Part shown: one piece after another, positions 34,794 to 45,461 of the stretch
How positions within the stretch are numbered: the stretch's first letter is position 1
Layout of the letters: each line of letters starts with the position of its first letter
Source: Suillus spraguei
Lineage: Eukaryota; Basidiomycota; Agaricomycetes; Boletales; Suillaceae
Assembly (NCBI GenBank): GCA_016800925.1
Contig: JABCPU010000439.1
Coordinates: 1-53,898, forward strand
Length of the DNA stretch: 53,898 bases
Direction of reading: 5' to 3'
Made by a program: the position numbers and the translations under genes
Notes under the pieces: model-generated
Told to the model about the DNA's origin: nothing
What the model saw: the letters and a program-made list of their open reading frames with translations, nothing else
The model's database searches: none

Positions 34794-37523
34794 ATGGCTC
34801 TAGAGGATGTTAGCTCCCAGCGGCTGCAGTCAAAAACTAAGGCAGAAGACTCAATTGAAGTCAACGTTACCGAGGATGTCGACTTTGTTACTTATTATGA
34901 GCAGGCTACTGGCCGTTTAGTAATTGATCCCGAGTATGTGGTTATTGCTCGCTATCTGAGTTCATCGTTACTCATTCGTAACTCATTAGACAGGCGAAGG
35001 TCGAGTTTGGGGAGGTAACGGCTTCTAGGCTCAAGCTCAGCCCTGATGGATTGAAGGTCCTCTGGCCTCAACCCGCCGACGATCCAAATGATCCGCAAAA
35101 CGCTCGTCATTTTTCACTATCATGTACCTTTCACTAACACTGAGATATTTATGCATAGTGGTCTGATTTCCGCAAGAATATGCACTTGATCATCATTACG
35201 ATGTCTGCAGTGGTACCTGACTTCGACTCCGGAATTGGTATGTATTTCACCCTTCTCATAGTGTCTTTGTGAAATACATTTGTTGGTAGGAATTGCCTCG
35301 ATATTTGGACTCGCTCAAACTTATAATACGACCTCGGGTGTCATCAACGATCTGACGTCAAAGTACGTGATTCTTCGTTCTTTACTCACATTCAATGACA
35401 ACTGGTTGAAGCTGGAGCATCTTCCTTCTGGGTGAGATCATACCATGAGATGGAAATAGCCTCTTCTCATCTGTAGTCTAGGTTGGGGGGGCATCTTTTG
35501 GGTCATGCTCATGAGACGTTATGGTCGGCTGCCAGTACTCTTCTGGAGTCAGGTATACTTGCCATTATTTGACTGATATGAACCCTGAAACCTTTGAGCG
35601 CAGCTTTTTGCGCTTGCGTTCTTGATTGGTGCCACATTGGCGCCGAATCTGGCCACATTTGCAGGTATGTACACGATAATCCGGCATTTATTGGATAATG
35701 TCAACTGTTAATGAAGCAATGCGTTGCCTGACTGCGTTCTTTGGGCAAGTCGTCATCTCATTCATGTTTGCGTTTAGCTGACTACGGTTTCAGAACGTGT
35801 CCCCAGGTTACTGTACGATTAGTTGCAATTCTTGTGATAGCTCCAGCATTTACCAATCTCCAAGGGTCTTTATGTCGTGACGGATATCTTCCCCTTCCAT
35901 CTTCAAGCACGGAAGTTGAACATCTGGACTTCTGGTTTTGTTATGTCAGAAAATGAATTCCTCTAGTAGGAGAGACATTTCTCACCATCTCATAGGTCGC
36001 CTTTCCTATCACCATTTCTATTTGGCTTCCTTGTAGCGCATGTGAGGTACGTCTTGTGCTGTCCTTGATTCAGAATATTTATTGATTATTGGATAGCTGG
36101 AGGTGGGCCTATGCTATAGGATCTGTCTACAGTGCTATTGTATTATTTCTTATTGCATTTTTCATGGAAGAAACGTACGTTCTGATATCCTGTTTCTTCT
36201 TGGGGCTATGACATTGACTTTCCTGCACCAGTATGTATGATCGTCACCTCGTGTCGAAGCCACTGCAAACTTCCACGGGGCTGCGATATCGATTTGAAAC
36301 ATTGATGGGTATTACTGGGTACAACATGGCGAAATACAGACCACAATGGCCGGCAGTTCTATTGGCATCTTTGGATGTCGCTTGGCGTCCTCAGTTTTTC
36401 TTCGTAGTTCTCTTTGAGGTGAGATGAAACAAATTGCCGACCATACCTACTAATCTGCTGACCTTTTCGACAGGCCTTTGTTTTCGGTTTCTCAATCGGT
36501 GTGAACGTGAGCGTTTCCAGTTTGACCTGCAGCAATAGACTTGATAACTTTTGTAGACGACAAATGTTGTTTTCATGGGATCTCCTCCTCCCGTTGGTTT
36601 TGGTTTCAGTCAATACGCCATTGCTGGAGCGTATGCTACTCCAATTGCAAGTTTTTTTTTCCATCTATGAAATGAGCATAACTACTATACTCAACTTCGA
36701 ATGTTTAGGTTGCCGTTCTTTTTGGCGAGTTCATTGGACGTCACATGAATGACTTCATCATGAATCTGAATATTCGCAAAAATGGTGGTTTCTTCGAGGC
36801 TGAGAGTCGCCTGTGGTATGCAAATTTAGCTGATGATCTTCACAGAAGATTAGAACTGAGAGTTTGTGTAGGACCTGTTACTTAGCAATGCCGCTTTATA
36901 TCTGTGGCTTTTTGACGCTGGGTGCTGGGATACAAAATCTTAACAAAGTCGCTCTCATCATGGGCTGGGGCATTGCACTTGTTGCAATCACCCTCAATAC
37001 TGTTGCAGTGTGTGAGTCTTTGATCTAATGTTTCGAGCGTCGCGAGATGACTCAAGGAATATTATTAGACGCATACTGCAATGACTGCTTCCCTCGCAGG
37101 GCCGTGAGTGACACATATATACTTATTTGCAATTTAGTGATACCTCCCGCTTCTAGGGCGAAGTCAGTGCCCTCTTAAACTTTGCAAGATCAGTGGGGGG
37201 TGAGTTGCAATGACGCGGGATTACTCCAACATTCACGATTGTGGGCTAGGTTTCGCAGTCGCATATTTTCAAGTTCCATGGGCTACGAAATCTGGAGCAT
37301 TGATGGTGTTTGGTGTTGAAGCAGCGTAAGTGATATTGCTCGATACACTCGAAGATCCTGATGGTTTTTATAGGATTGTGATTGCCATGTTTTTAATCGC
37401 CGTTCCTATGACACAACTGAAGGGAAGCTACTTCCGAGTCAGTACAATTTTTTTTTTTCATTTGACTTACAGTACTGAAATTTGAATCTGTGTATCAAAC
37501 ATTAGGCACGCTTTGCCTTATGA
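34794..37523 (+). CDS. MFS transporter (DHA1/Hol1-like)
   Basis: A many-exon plus-strand gene from ATG 34794 to TGA 37521-37523, about 480 codons. It has a cytosolic N-terminus, 'WPQPADDPNDPQNWSDFRKN' (the conserved lead into TM1), then about 12 hydrophobic segments. The MFS loop 2-3 motif appears as 'MLMRRYGRLPVLFW'. Also seen are 'WRWAYAIGSVYSAIVLFLI', 'FGFSQYAIAGAYATP', 'NGGFFEAESRLW' and a final 'FLIAVPMTQLKG'. It is a plasma-membrane H+-coupled exporter or importer by family; the substrate is unknown. Three introns need GC donors to keep the frame (about 35100-35157, 35743-35793 and 36646-36709). The junction near 35950 has no GT donor in the right phase, so that exon edge is uncertain or mutated. 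Confidence 0.8.
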
Positions 37524-38631
37524 GCACTCTGCAACTTCTCGCTTTCAAAAACCAGGAAGGATTATTAGAGTTGGATACACTTAGGTTCTTAGTTACTTCG
37601 TTGCGCATCTGAGTTGGCACCCGCCGCCGTCTACGGTCTTTACAATGTTGAACGTTGAACAATATTATCGATGGATGAATTTTGGTGTATATGTCACGAA
37701 TAGGGTAACATGTCGGTGGTGCTTTGTAGACATTAACGTACGACAGACAACTGGCGTTCAGAAAAATTTATTCTCTGATCCTACGTTCTGTATTTGTAGG
37801 ACCCTTTGCCACACTGCAATACTCTGTTGACATGAAAGTTCAAAAAGATAGCAGCTGACATGACAGCTGTCCGACTTTTGGCATACAGAGAGGGCCGACA
37901 CAAGGTGAGCATTAGTTGGATTGCATCCGTTCTCTCTCTGATACTGCACGTTCTATATTCATAATTGAATTACACCAGTACAACGGCGCTACATTAATGT
38001 ATACACTCACGACCGAGGTCCACTGGCAACCACCCTGACTATTGCACGTCCATCACACGCATTTTGCAGCCTGATTCTTCTCGTATATTTGGAAGGAGCT
38101 ACGCATGGCAAAGGTATTGTCGTTGTGGTTGATGTCTGTTGATGCGTTCTTGTCGTGTCAGTGTTAGCTCGTCTCCCTTAATATCGACTCGGAGGAACGC
38201 AAGGGGTTAAACCCTTGTAACTCCTCATTATTCTGATCCATTTCACCTCTCCATCTGAGGACTCACTGACAGAATATTTGGATATATCTTATTTACCTCC
38301 TCAACAAATCGCCGTCATGATCAGACCAGCCGCATCAAAAAGCACCTCTCGAAGCTCATGATGGAACTGCCACGCCATCACCCTTTGCTATGTCAACTGC
38401 GTACCAAGCCTGTACCTTCACTGCATTACCAAAGTCCCGAGTTCGACTCACCAATAATGCCATCAACACGAGGAAACGGCGCACCAATACCGAACAACTG
38501 CAAATGTATCAAACGTCGTTACGTAAACCTCACTTGCACTTTATACACCTATCGGCGTTGACACTCTTCGCCCGATCGCTATGATCCGCTCTGATACTGA
38601 GATATCTATTTAATTATTTAATATTAATAGG
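37524..38631. other. Gene-free stretch
   Basis: No coding frame or RNA was recognised downstream of the MFS gene. Confidence 0.35.
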
Positions 38632-38735
38632 GGAGTTCAAAGTTGAATTTGGAGGCCGATTTGGAGGTGATTTGGACTTGGATTTGGATAGGCTCAAAAG
38701 CACCGAAATCCGATTTCAACTTTGACATCCCTCAT
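38632..38735 (+). mobile_element. MITE-like repeat, copy b, with terminal inverted repeats
   Basis: About 104 bp. It starts 'AGGGGAGTTCAAAGTTGAAT' and ends 'TTTCAACTTTGACATCCCT', giving imperfect inverted termini of about 19 bp. Internal GATTTGGA words match copies near 23417 and 39200. Confidence 0.7.
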
Positions 38736-39199
38736 TCGACCTGCCAATTTCGATGGATTTGACAACACCGTTTTCACTTTGCGGCACCATAAGTTTAATT
38801 TATCGTTGTATCAACATTTTCGTAAAAAAAAAAAACACCATGCCCTTTCAGACTGAACGCCAACGAGCTGCATGATCAGTGCTTGAGGTATATCTTGCAG
38901 CACTAGTAGCAGAATCTCAAGTTGTTGTTGATTTCTCTTCTAGCTCTGACTCAAGTTCTTCGGAAAGATCCATGATTACATGTGACAAGTCAATGCCTAG
39001 CGATATTTGGCTTAGTGTGGGATGATCCAGTTAGATGAGTTGTTGACTGCATAGTTCAAATCAGAAAAGAGCTACTGCTAGTACTGAGTAAACCGTTAAG
39101 TGTAGTATTCCAAGTCAACGAGGTGTACGTTATGCGTGTTTGAGGGTCCGACTCACATTGCCGTTTGACCAGCCGAAATCTATCCCAAATCCACCAAAG

Positions 39200-39320
39200 C
39201 TGATTTCATTTTTGAAAATCCAAATCGACATCCAAATCGACATCCAAATCGACATCCAAATCGACATCCAAATCGACATCCAAATCGACCTCCAAATTGG
39301 CCCCCAAATTCAACTCTAAT
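39200..39320 (-). mobile_element. MITE-like repeat, copy c, containing an expanded minisatellite
   Basis: Reverse-oriented: 'AGTTGAATTTGGGGGCCAAT' on the minus strand parallels 'GTTGAATTTGGAGGCCGATT' of copies a and b, followed by tandem GTCGATTTGGAT units. Confidence 0.55.
39218..39289 (+). repeat. 12-bp minisatellite, six perfect units
   Basis: ATCCAAATCGAC is repeated six times without mismatch, followed by a degenerate unit. Translation gives artificial VDLD or GCRF repeats; there is no sign of a real gene. Confidence 0.9.
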
Positions 39321-40087
39321 AAATTGAATACTTCTCCCACACAGTAAGGATTTGCGAAGCTTCGAGCTGTCAACTTCCTGTAAAGATTCGCAGCGTGTCT
39401 GCATATTGTGTGGGGTTTCGGGGATGTAGGCTGTTGACCAAAGCATAGAGCGAGGAGGTGCACATTTTTTACATGCTGAAGACGAGCATGTATGAGTTGA
39501 AGGGGGTTGGGGGCAGCTAGTATATGTCAGTTGTTGAACTGTTGACTTCGCTTGCGTCTCCCTTACATTCTATGCATGATTTTCCACCGTTAGAAAGTAG
39601 CCTTGTCAAGTGACCTTCGAAAGGGGTATTACATTCCAGTCCAGGCCCGAGCGGATAGGTGTCGATGCAGTCTCGCCGAAAATTTTGAGACAACGGTCTC
39701 ACCTACGATCAATAAATCACGTGACTTCATTGATAACTAGCAAGAACACGACTCCTTGTGCACAGCGGTGTTCAAGATTCAAACGTTGCATGCATGTGAC
39801 TGCTACGACGGACTGGTTGGATCATAAAACGGGTTTATCAAACCATTCCATAGTTCAATAAGCGGGTACGCCAATACTAGTAGCCATGACCCTGCTTGTC
39901 GTCTTGGGACACCCCGTCGTGGGAAACTACTTACTTTCGTTTAATGCAGGAACGAATGTCCTCAGAATCATATGTATTTCAGGCTGACTCCGGCTTGGCA
40001 TACTGGTGCAGTCTATCATAAAAGCCGTATGGTACATTACATTAACGCCCCTTCGTCCACCTCGTTTACCTATCCTTGAATAGTAGT
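39321..40087. other. Gene-free stretch upstream of the DUF6533 gene
   Basis: No gene is visible; presumed promoter of the gene starting at 40088. Confidence 0.35.
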
Positions 40088-41802
40088 ATGACCTTGGTCT
40101 CAAACGAACCTAGTTGGTGGCCAACGGTCAGCTCAAATCGTGTTGCCAGTTATTTCATAGGTATGTGAACACCAGCTCAGATAATATATCGATCTTACCT
40201 TGGCTGCGGTGTCACAGTTGCCAGTTCTGCTGGAGTGATATACGATTTAGGTGAGTCATATAGTCTTCAAGAACCTCTAATGTCTTCATGCTATTTCTAG
40301 TGCTGACGTTGGGACAAGAGGTAGGTTGATGCCATTATTGGCAACCATCTCGCTCAGAAGGGTATTATAGATTGAACTGGTCTGGGTGAGCAGAGTCTCC
40401 AGTCAAAATGACAACGTGGAAATTCATCTCACTTGTGGCAGATGCAGCCCTGGTCCCTAATGTCCATTCTGTATCTCAGTGTATGTAGATTTCGTTATAA
40501 TTCCGCAAGTTGTGCTGACTTGAAAATATCTTACATAGGTGCGATACCTTGGAATCGTATATTCTATGTATGTTTGGATGGGATGGTTAACCATCTGTTC
40601 TTGCGCTGATTAATTATCTCTCGCAACCAGCATGCAGATTCTTGGTAAGTTACGTCATATTCGCCGTGTTTGAATCTTCTGACCAACGGCATACTACTTA
40701 CAGATAGTGTTCCGACGATTTCTATCACTGATGTAGTGAGTAGTCTGCATCTACGTCTGCCGTTCCTATCCAATCAACCATAATGCCGTGTAGGGGTGAG
40801 TGTGACACTTGACCAGCCCATTCATATATTAACTATCACAGCTGTGAGTCTGTTTCGAGTCTGTCAATCTCCAAGGCTGGTCGTTTACTTGATTTGTCAG
40901 GCCACATTATATATAACGCCATTATTTGGATGACTCTGGCGGTAAATGTGATGCTGGGTGGTGAGCATCGCTGCTGTAATGTTATGGTGACATTGCTCTG
41001 AAACACATCCAAGCCATTACGATGACTCGGTTATATGCCATGTATCAGCGATCCAGAAAGATACTGATATTTCTCTTGGTCACCCTCCTTGCTGTCAACA
41101 CTTCCAGTGGGGTGTTCCTCGCAATTGGAATGAATCGTGCTTCAGAGGGTAGGCTTTAGTAAAACACTTGGATGCCTCAGACTCATTGACGGTTACTTAC
41201 CAGAGGTGCTCATTCTCTTCGGCACCTATCAGTGCGCTGTTAGATACGAAGGGGATGTCCGAATCCTAAAGTCCATGCCTTGGATACTCACCACTGCATG
41301 GGAGATTCTCGCATTGTGTCTTGCAGCCTGGATTGCTGTACACCATTTCCGCGATCTTCAGCGACATTCGGCAAGAGGGATCATCGGGGATTTTGTCACA
41401 GTGCTAATGAAATCACACTTGAACTATTTTTCGAGGTGAGCCAAACGTGAATGTGTTGCCTTTTTCCACCAAAGTCGCGCTATCTATCTAGCTTTGTCGT
41501 TGTTTCATTCTTCTGGCTCGGTGAAGTTTCTCCGACGTTCACAGCGGTATATCAATCTGTTACTGTCCTTGGCATATTCTGATGATCCATCACTATAGGA
41601 CCCATTTTCCCTGAAAACGGGGGTTTATCGTGGGTTCCTTCAAATAATCTTGGTCGTGCAGTTGTTTGTTGTGGGACCGCGCCTGATCCTTAGCGTTCGA
41701 CGTTATCGTGCTGAACTCATGGCCTACTCCGATGAAGAAACGGGCATAGTTTCAATCGCTCTTCAGGAGCGCGGACATGTATCGACTACCAGTAGTCTAT
41801 AG
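40088..41802 (+). CDS. DUF6533-domain multi-pass membrane protein
   Basis: ATG 40088 to TAG 41800-41802 across about 14 very short exons. The DUF6533 signature is spread over the first exons: 'SSAGVIYDLVLTLGQEIELV', 'QPWSLMSILYLSVRYLGIVY', 'DSVPTISITDVGC'. Then come 'HIIYNAIIWMTLAVNVMLG', 'ITMTRLYAMYQRSRKIL', a long hydrophobic segment, 'WEILALCLAAWIAVHHFRDL' and a C-terminal 'DPFSLKTGVYRGFL'. Roughly seven membrane helices are predicted. The family is large in Agaricomycetes and its function is unknown. The frame requires two 2-nt exons (40794-40795 and 40842-40843), each flanked by GTGAGT donors and CAG/TAG acceptors. A paralogous 3' end occupies 1-428. Confidence 0.8.
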
Positions 41803-42452
41803 CACGCGATGCGATTAATACATGTCTGGTACTCTGTAGGCCGTAGTGCAAATAATGTCTAACACATCATACACATGTAGGGGAAACCCGTCATTCTCAG
41901 TTGTGCGTCCCCTCGCACCCAATGGCATTGGTCTACGGGGCCGACACGGGAATTTGGCCCATCTGTAATTAATTTCGTATCCTGGGGCATAGGTGGGCCA
42001 ATGACAATCGGGGGTAAATTTAATGGCCCTCAACGTTTCATCAATATAGCTCCCATGGAATCTATGTTATCTAGGAATCACAATTGAGCAGACATTAGCT
42101 AATCATGAATAAAGGGATCGGGTTGAGGCGGAGGTATATTACTTCCTGTACATATACAGTACTGGATAGGATAGAACAGCAAGGAGCAGCAAGAACAATG
42201 ATAACAGACTTGTCACAAAACCACAAGGATACACTGGATGTTACAGTGAGGTAAACGAAATGGCTCGAGGAAGATGAAAATGCAACACAAAACACAAATA
42301 ATATAAGAATGAACAATAATGTACGTGGGACAACGGAAACAAACTGGACAAGGACACGTGTGTGGAACAACAGTTCAACAAGAAAGCATAGCAGGTCATG
42401 GGAAAGTTACGCAAAGTCATGCACCGGGTATCAAATATTACCATCAAGAAGC
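41803..42452. other. Intergenic region, convergent gene ends
   Basis: It lies between the DUF6533 stop and the G-alpha stop. No gene, tRNA or repeat was recognised. Confidence 0.4.
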
Positions 42453-44457
42453 TCAGACGAGGGCAGCAGATTGCAAGTATCCTCGGAAAATCGAGTCTCG
42501 TACTGCATGACAGATAAGTTGCCGAAAGGCTGTGATTGCAATTTTCAAAACGTACCGTTTCCTATGATGCTTTGGGTTGCTTTGGTATCCTGAGCGGCCG
42601 CCAAGACATCAGTCCGTGCTGAACAGCCAGTGCAATGAAAATAACGTACAACAACATTGGTCATGTGTGTGTACAGGACACGTCTATTTTCATTATTCCG
42701 TCTGTGGACTTGGAGAAAGTGAGCACGGAAGTACTGTACAACCGACTCATACTCGTTTGGACGGTCGCCATACGAGAGAATGCTGAGGCAGCCTTCGTAA
42801 GTACGTGATAGACGAGAAACACGTGAACCTTACTATTTTGAGACGGATAGCCCTCGTTCAAGTTTCTTTCTTAGGATATCAGTCTTGTCTGTAATGGGTA
42901 TATTGTATTTAAATACTTCGTGGGACCCCTAGCGTGAGACAACGTACTCAGGAATAAGACTAGATGGACCCTCTTGAGGAGCTGGTTGGAACAGATTTGT
43001 GTAAAAAGTTGAAGCGAGTCATCGATACGGTTGGTGCGGGGGTCTTCCTCAAGGTACTGGGAAGAAGCATGGAAACATGTAAAGAAACCACAAAAGCAGG
43101 TGCTGAAGCTCTTACCTGATCAAAAGCACTGATCGGGCTAACAAAAATGATGGCGTTTGCGTCGTCAAAATACGGCACCCACGAATGACGCTGTCCCCTG
43201 GCGCCACCAACGTCAAAGAGATGCCACGTCACAGTCTTACCATGAATGTCAACGTCGAAAATATGCTCGGCAACACCCATGGTTTGGATACGTGCATGGA
43301 GAATATCGTCTATGAAGAGATGAGCACGAGACAGTGGCTTGACGAGAACGCGCACCAGTAGACGGTACATAATTCCGTGCAGAGATACGCGAGATGTCAT
43401 TCAAGAAACTGAGTAAAATTCCGTTTTAGAGAAGAGGAAGATGCATATATGCGCGTACTCACAACTCTGACCACTCGTCCAGCTTTAATTTCCGACTTGT
43501 CATCAAGGCACGGACAACCTGGTTCTCCCACAATGTCCTGATATCCTCCCGCGACTGTTCTAACATTCTTGCGACGTCATCCACAAGGGGGTCAGCATCA
43601 ATGACTGACAGAGCTGTTCCGGGACGCTCAATAGTCAGCTCGTCCTCGGGTGAACTGGGCTTTGGTTGCCTGCGGAGTAGCTTCTGACCTTTTTGGATGG
43701 TCCTCGCCTGCCATCCGCTCCGAACGTAAACTTCGCCTTTACCGGATCCCGAAACAGACACACCGCCACTCAAGCGATCGGCAAGCTGAGGTTCGGTATT
43801 TGTGAGCGGTAAAAGCCGTCGTCGAAGATCCGATATCGCAGTAGATCCTCGGGTGGGACTAGATGCAGTTGGACTAATGGGTGACGTAGGTGACGGCGGT
43901 GAAAGAGCTACACCAATTTGTGAACTGTGTATACTGGGTGTTGCCGAACTTGAAGCCCGAGGGGGAAGAAAATCACCGAGCTCCTGACGCTCGAGAGTGC
44001 TCTGAGAGTCACTTCCATCATCAATGTCGTCCCAAGCTTCTAGGGTTGTAAGGATTTTTTTAATGGATCGCACGACATTGAAATACACGACGGTTCTCCA
44101 TGACATCCGCTCGCTTTCAAGAGAGGCAGGGCTATACATGAGTTGGAACTGCTTTTGCAGTGTTGATTTGCCAGATTCAGCCTGGCCGAGGAGAAGTAAC
44201 TGTCGCATGCGACGGTGATCAGCTCCACAACCCAATCATGTTCGAAAAAGACTTGAAATAACCTTGACATCAGTTTTGGACTTTTTCAACTTTTCCCTTT
44301 CAAATCTGAGTTCCTCGTCTATCTGTTCTGAGATTCGACGTGCTTCAGCTTCGTGCTGCAGTCGAATATGGCGATCTGTGTCTGATTCTTCTGGAGGAGG
44401 TCTTATAGCAAGAGACAAGGGGTCATCTTGACTGCGAATGGAAGAAGTTCGCATCAT
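42453..44457 (-). CDS. Non-canonical heterotrimeric G-protein alpha subunit
   Basis: A GTP-binding switch protein of about 520 aa in about eight exons, from ATG 44457 to TGA 42453. It has P-loop 'LLLGQAESGKSTLQKQF', switch I 'RIQTMGVAEHIF', switch II 'FDVGGARGQRHSW', 'FLNKTDIL' (NKxD), and C-terminus 'IFRGYLQSAALV'. It departs from canonical G-alpha: no N-terminal MGxxxS/C lipidation site but a charged coiled-coil-like leader; about 150 low-complexity residues (Ser/Pro-rich) inserted in the helical domain; Ala in place of the switch II catalytic Gln (GGA instead of GGQ); and 'TNVVDT' replacing the TCAT guanine-contact motif. Intron 1 (44200-44262) has the donor GTTATT. Divergent from PPIL3 across 126 bp. 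Confidence 0.9.
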
Positions 44458-44583
44458 CGTGGTATAGAGGTAAGAGCTGAGGGAGACAAAAAGCCGCTGA
44501 TATTACTTATCCGAAAAATAGCATTTGAGATTTAAAGACGGAGTAGTCACAGCCCGTTGCATCACACAGTCACATCGTCACAC
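44458..44583. promoter_or_regulatory. 126-bp shared divergent promoter region
   Basis: The only DNA between the start codons of G-alpha (minus) and PPIL3 (plus). Both 5' leaders and core promoters must fit here or overlap the genes. No clear TATA box is seen. Confidence 0.5.
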
Positions 44584-45366
44584 ATGGTAATTCCTCCTCT
44601 CCTTCATCAACGCATTTACTGACTCATAACTCTCTTGCAGTCTGTAACACTTCACACAAGCCACGGCGAGCTCAAGGTGCGCACATATAGGCTCGACTAA
44701 AATCTTTGTCGTTCACCGGGAAATTTCGGGTGATTCAGATCGAGGTATTCTGCGAGGCTGTCCCCAAAACGGCAGAGGTATGAAATTGCTTCCGCTTATC
44801 TCTCCCGAGCCTGACAAGTCCTAGAACTTCCTTGCCCTGTGCGCTTCGAATTATTATGACAATTGCATATTTCACCGCAACATCAAAGGGTTCATGACCC
44901 AGACCGGCGACCCTTCTGGCTCAGGAAAAGGTGGCCAAAGCATATGGGGAAAACCCTTTGAAGATGAACTGCGGTCCACGCTGAAGGTACCGGATGTGAC
45001 CTTTGCCCGAGTAGATGGAATTTGATGTATCTTCATAGTTTAACAGTCGTGGTATTGTTGCCATGGCGAACTCCGGCCCCAACACGAACAAGTCGCAATT
45101 CTTCATAACCTATGCAAAACAGCCACATCTGGACAACAAATACACGATTTTTGGCAAGGTCATTGATGGTGCAGACTCCGCGCTTGACGCTATGGAACGT
45201 GTCCCTGTGAACAACAAGAACAGACCGCTCTCCGAGATCAAACTGACACATGTATGTTATCACTAGTGGATTAGGCAGCAAGGGTGCTGATATGATCTTC
45301 TTGGATGGTCATCAGGTGACCATTCATTCGAATCCAATTGCGGATGCTTTGTTAGTTCCGCGGTGA
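44584..45366 (+). CDS. PPIL3: Cyclophilin, PPIL3-type peptidyl-prolyl isomerase
   Basis: Six exons: 44584-44586, 44641-44676, 44739-44777, 44825-44986, 45039-45251, 45316-45366. They give 167 aa, matching the small PPIL3/Cyp10 class. The first intron directly follows the ATG. The core is intact: '[19 protein letters not shown]', '[20 protein letters not shown]', '[13 protein letters not shown]', '[20 protein letters not shown]' and '[14 protein letters not shown]'. Catalytic residues of cyclophilins (FHR, QxGD, SQFFIT) are present. PPIL3 catalyses proline isomerisation and is found in spliceosomes (family knowledge). It converges with capping protein beta, with 95 bp between stops. Confidence 0.92.
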
Positions 45367-45461
45367 TCCTAAATGTGACCCTTCGGTTCAGTTTAAGTGC
45401 AAACTCCAAAATTCTTACATCAGATGAATTTTTTTTACTGCTACAGAACGCCTTGGGTATG

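Noticed and set aside
39180..39463. Minus-strand frames encoding VDLD or GCRF repeats
   Set aside because: They are translations of a 12-bp minisatellite in a MITE-like repeat, open because the unit is a multiple of three.
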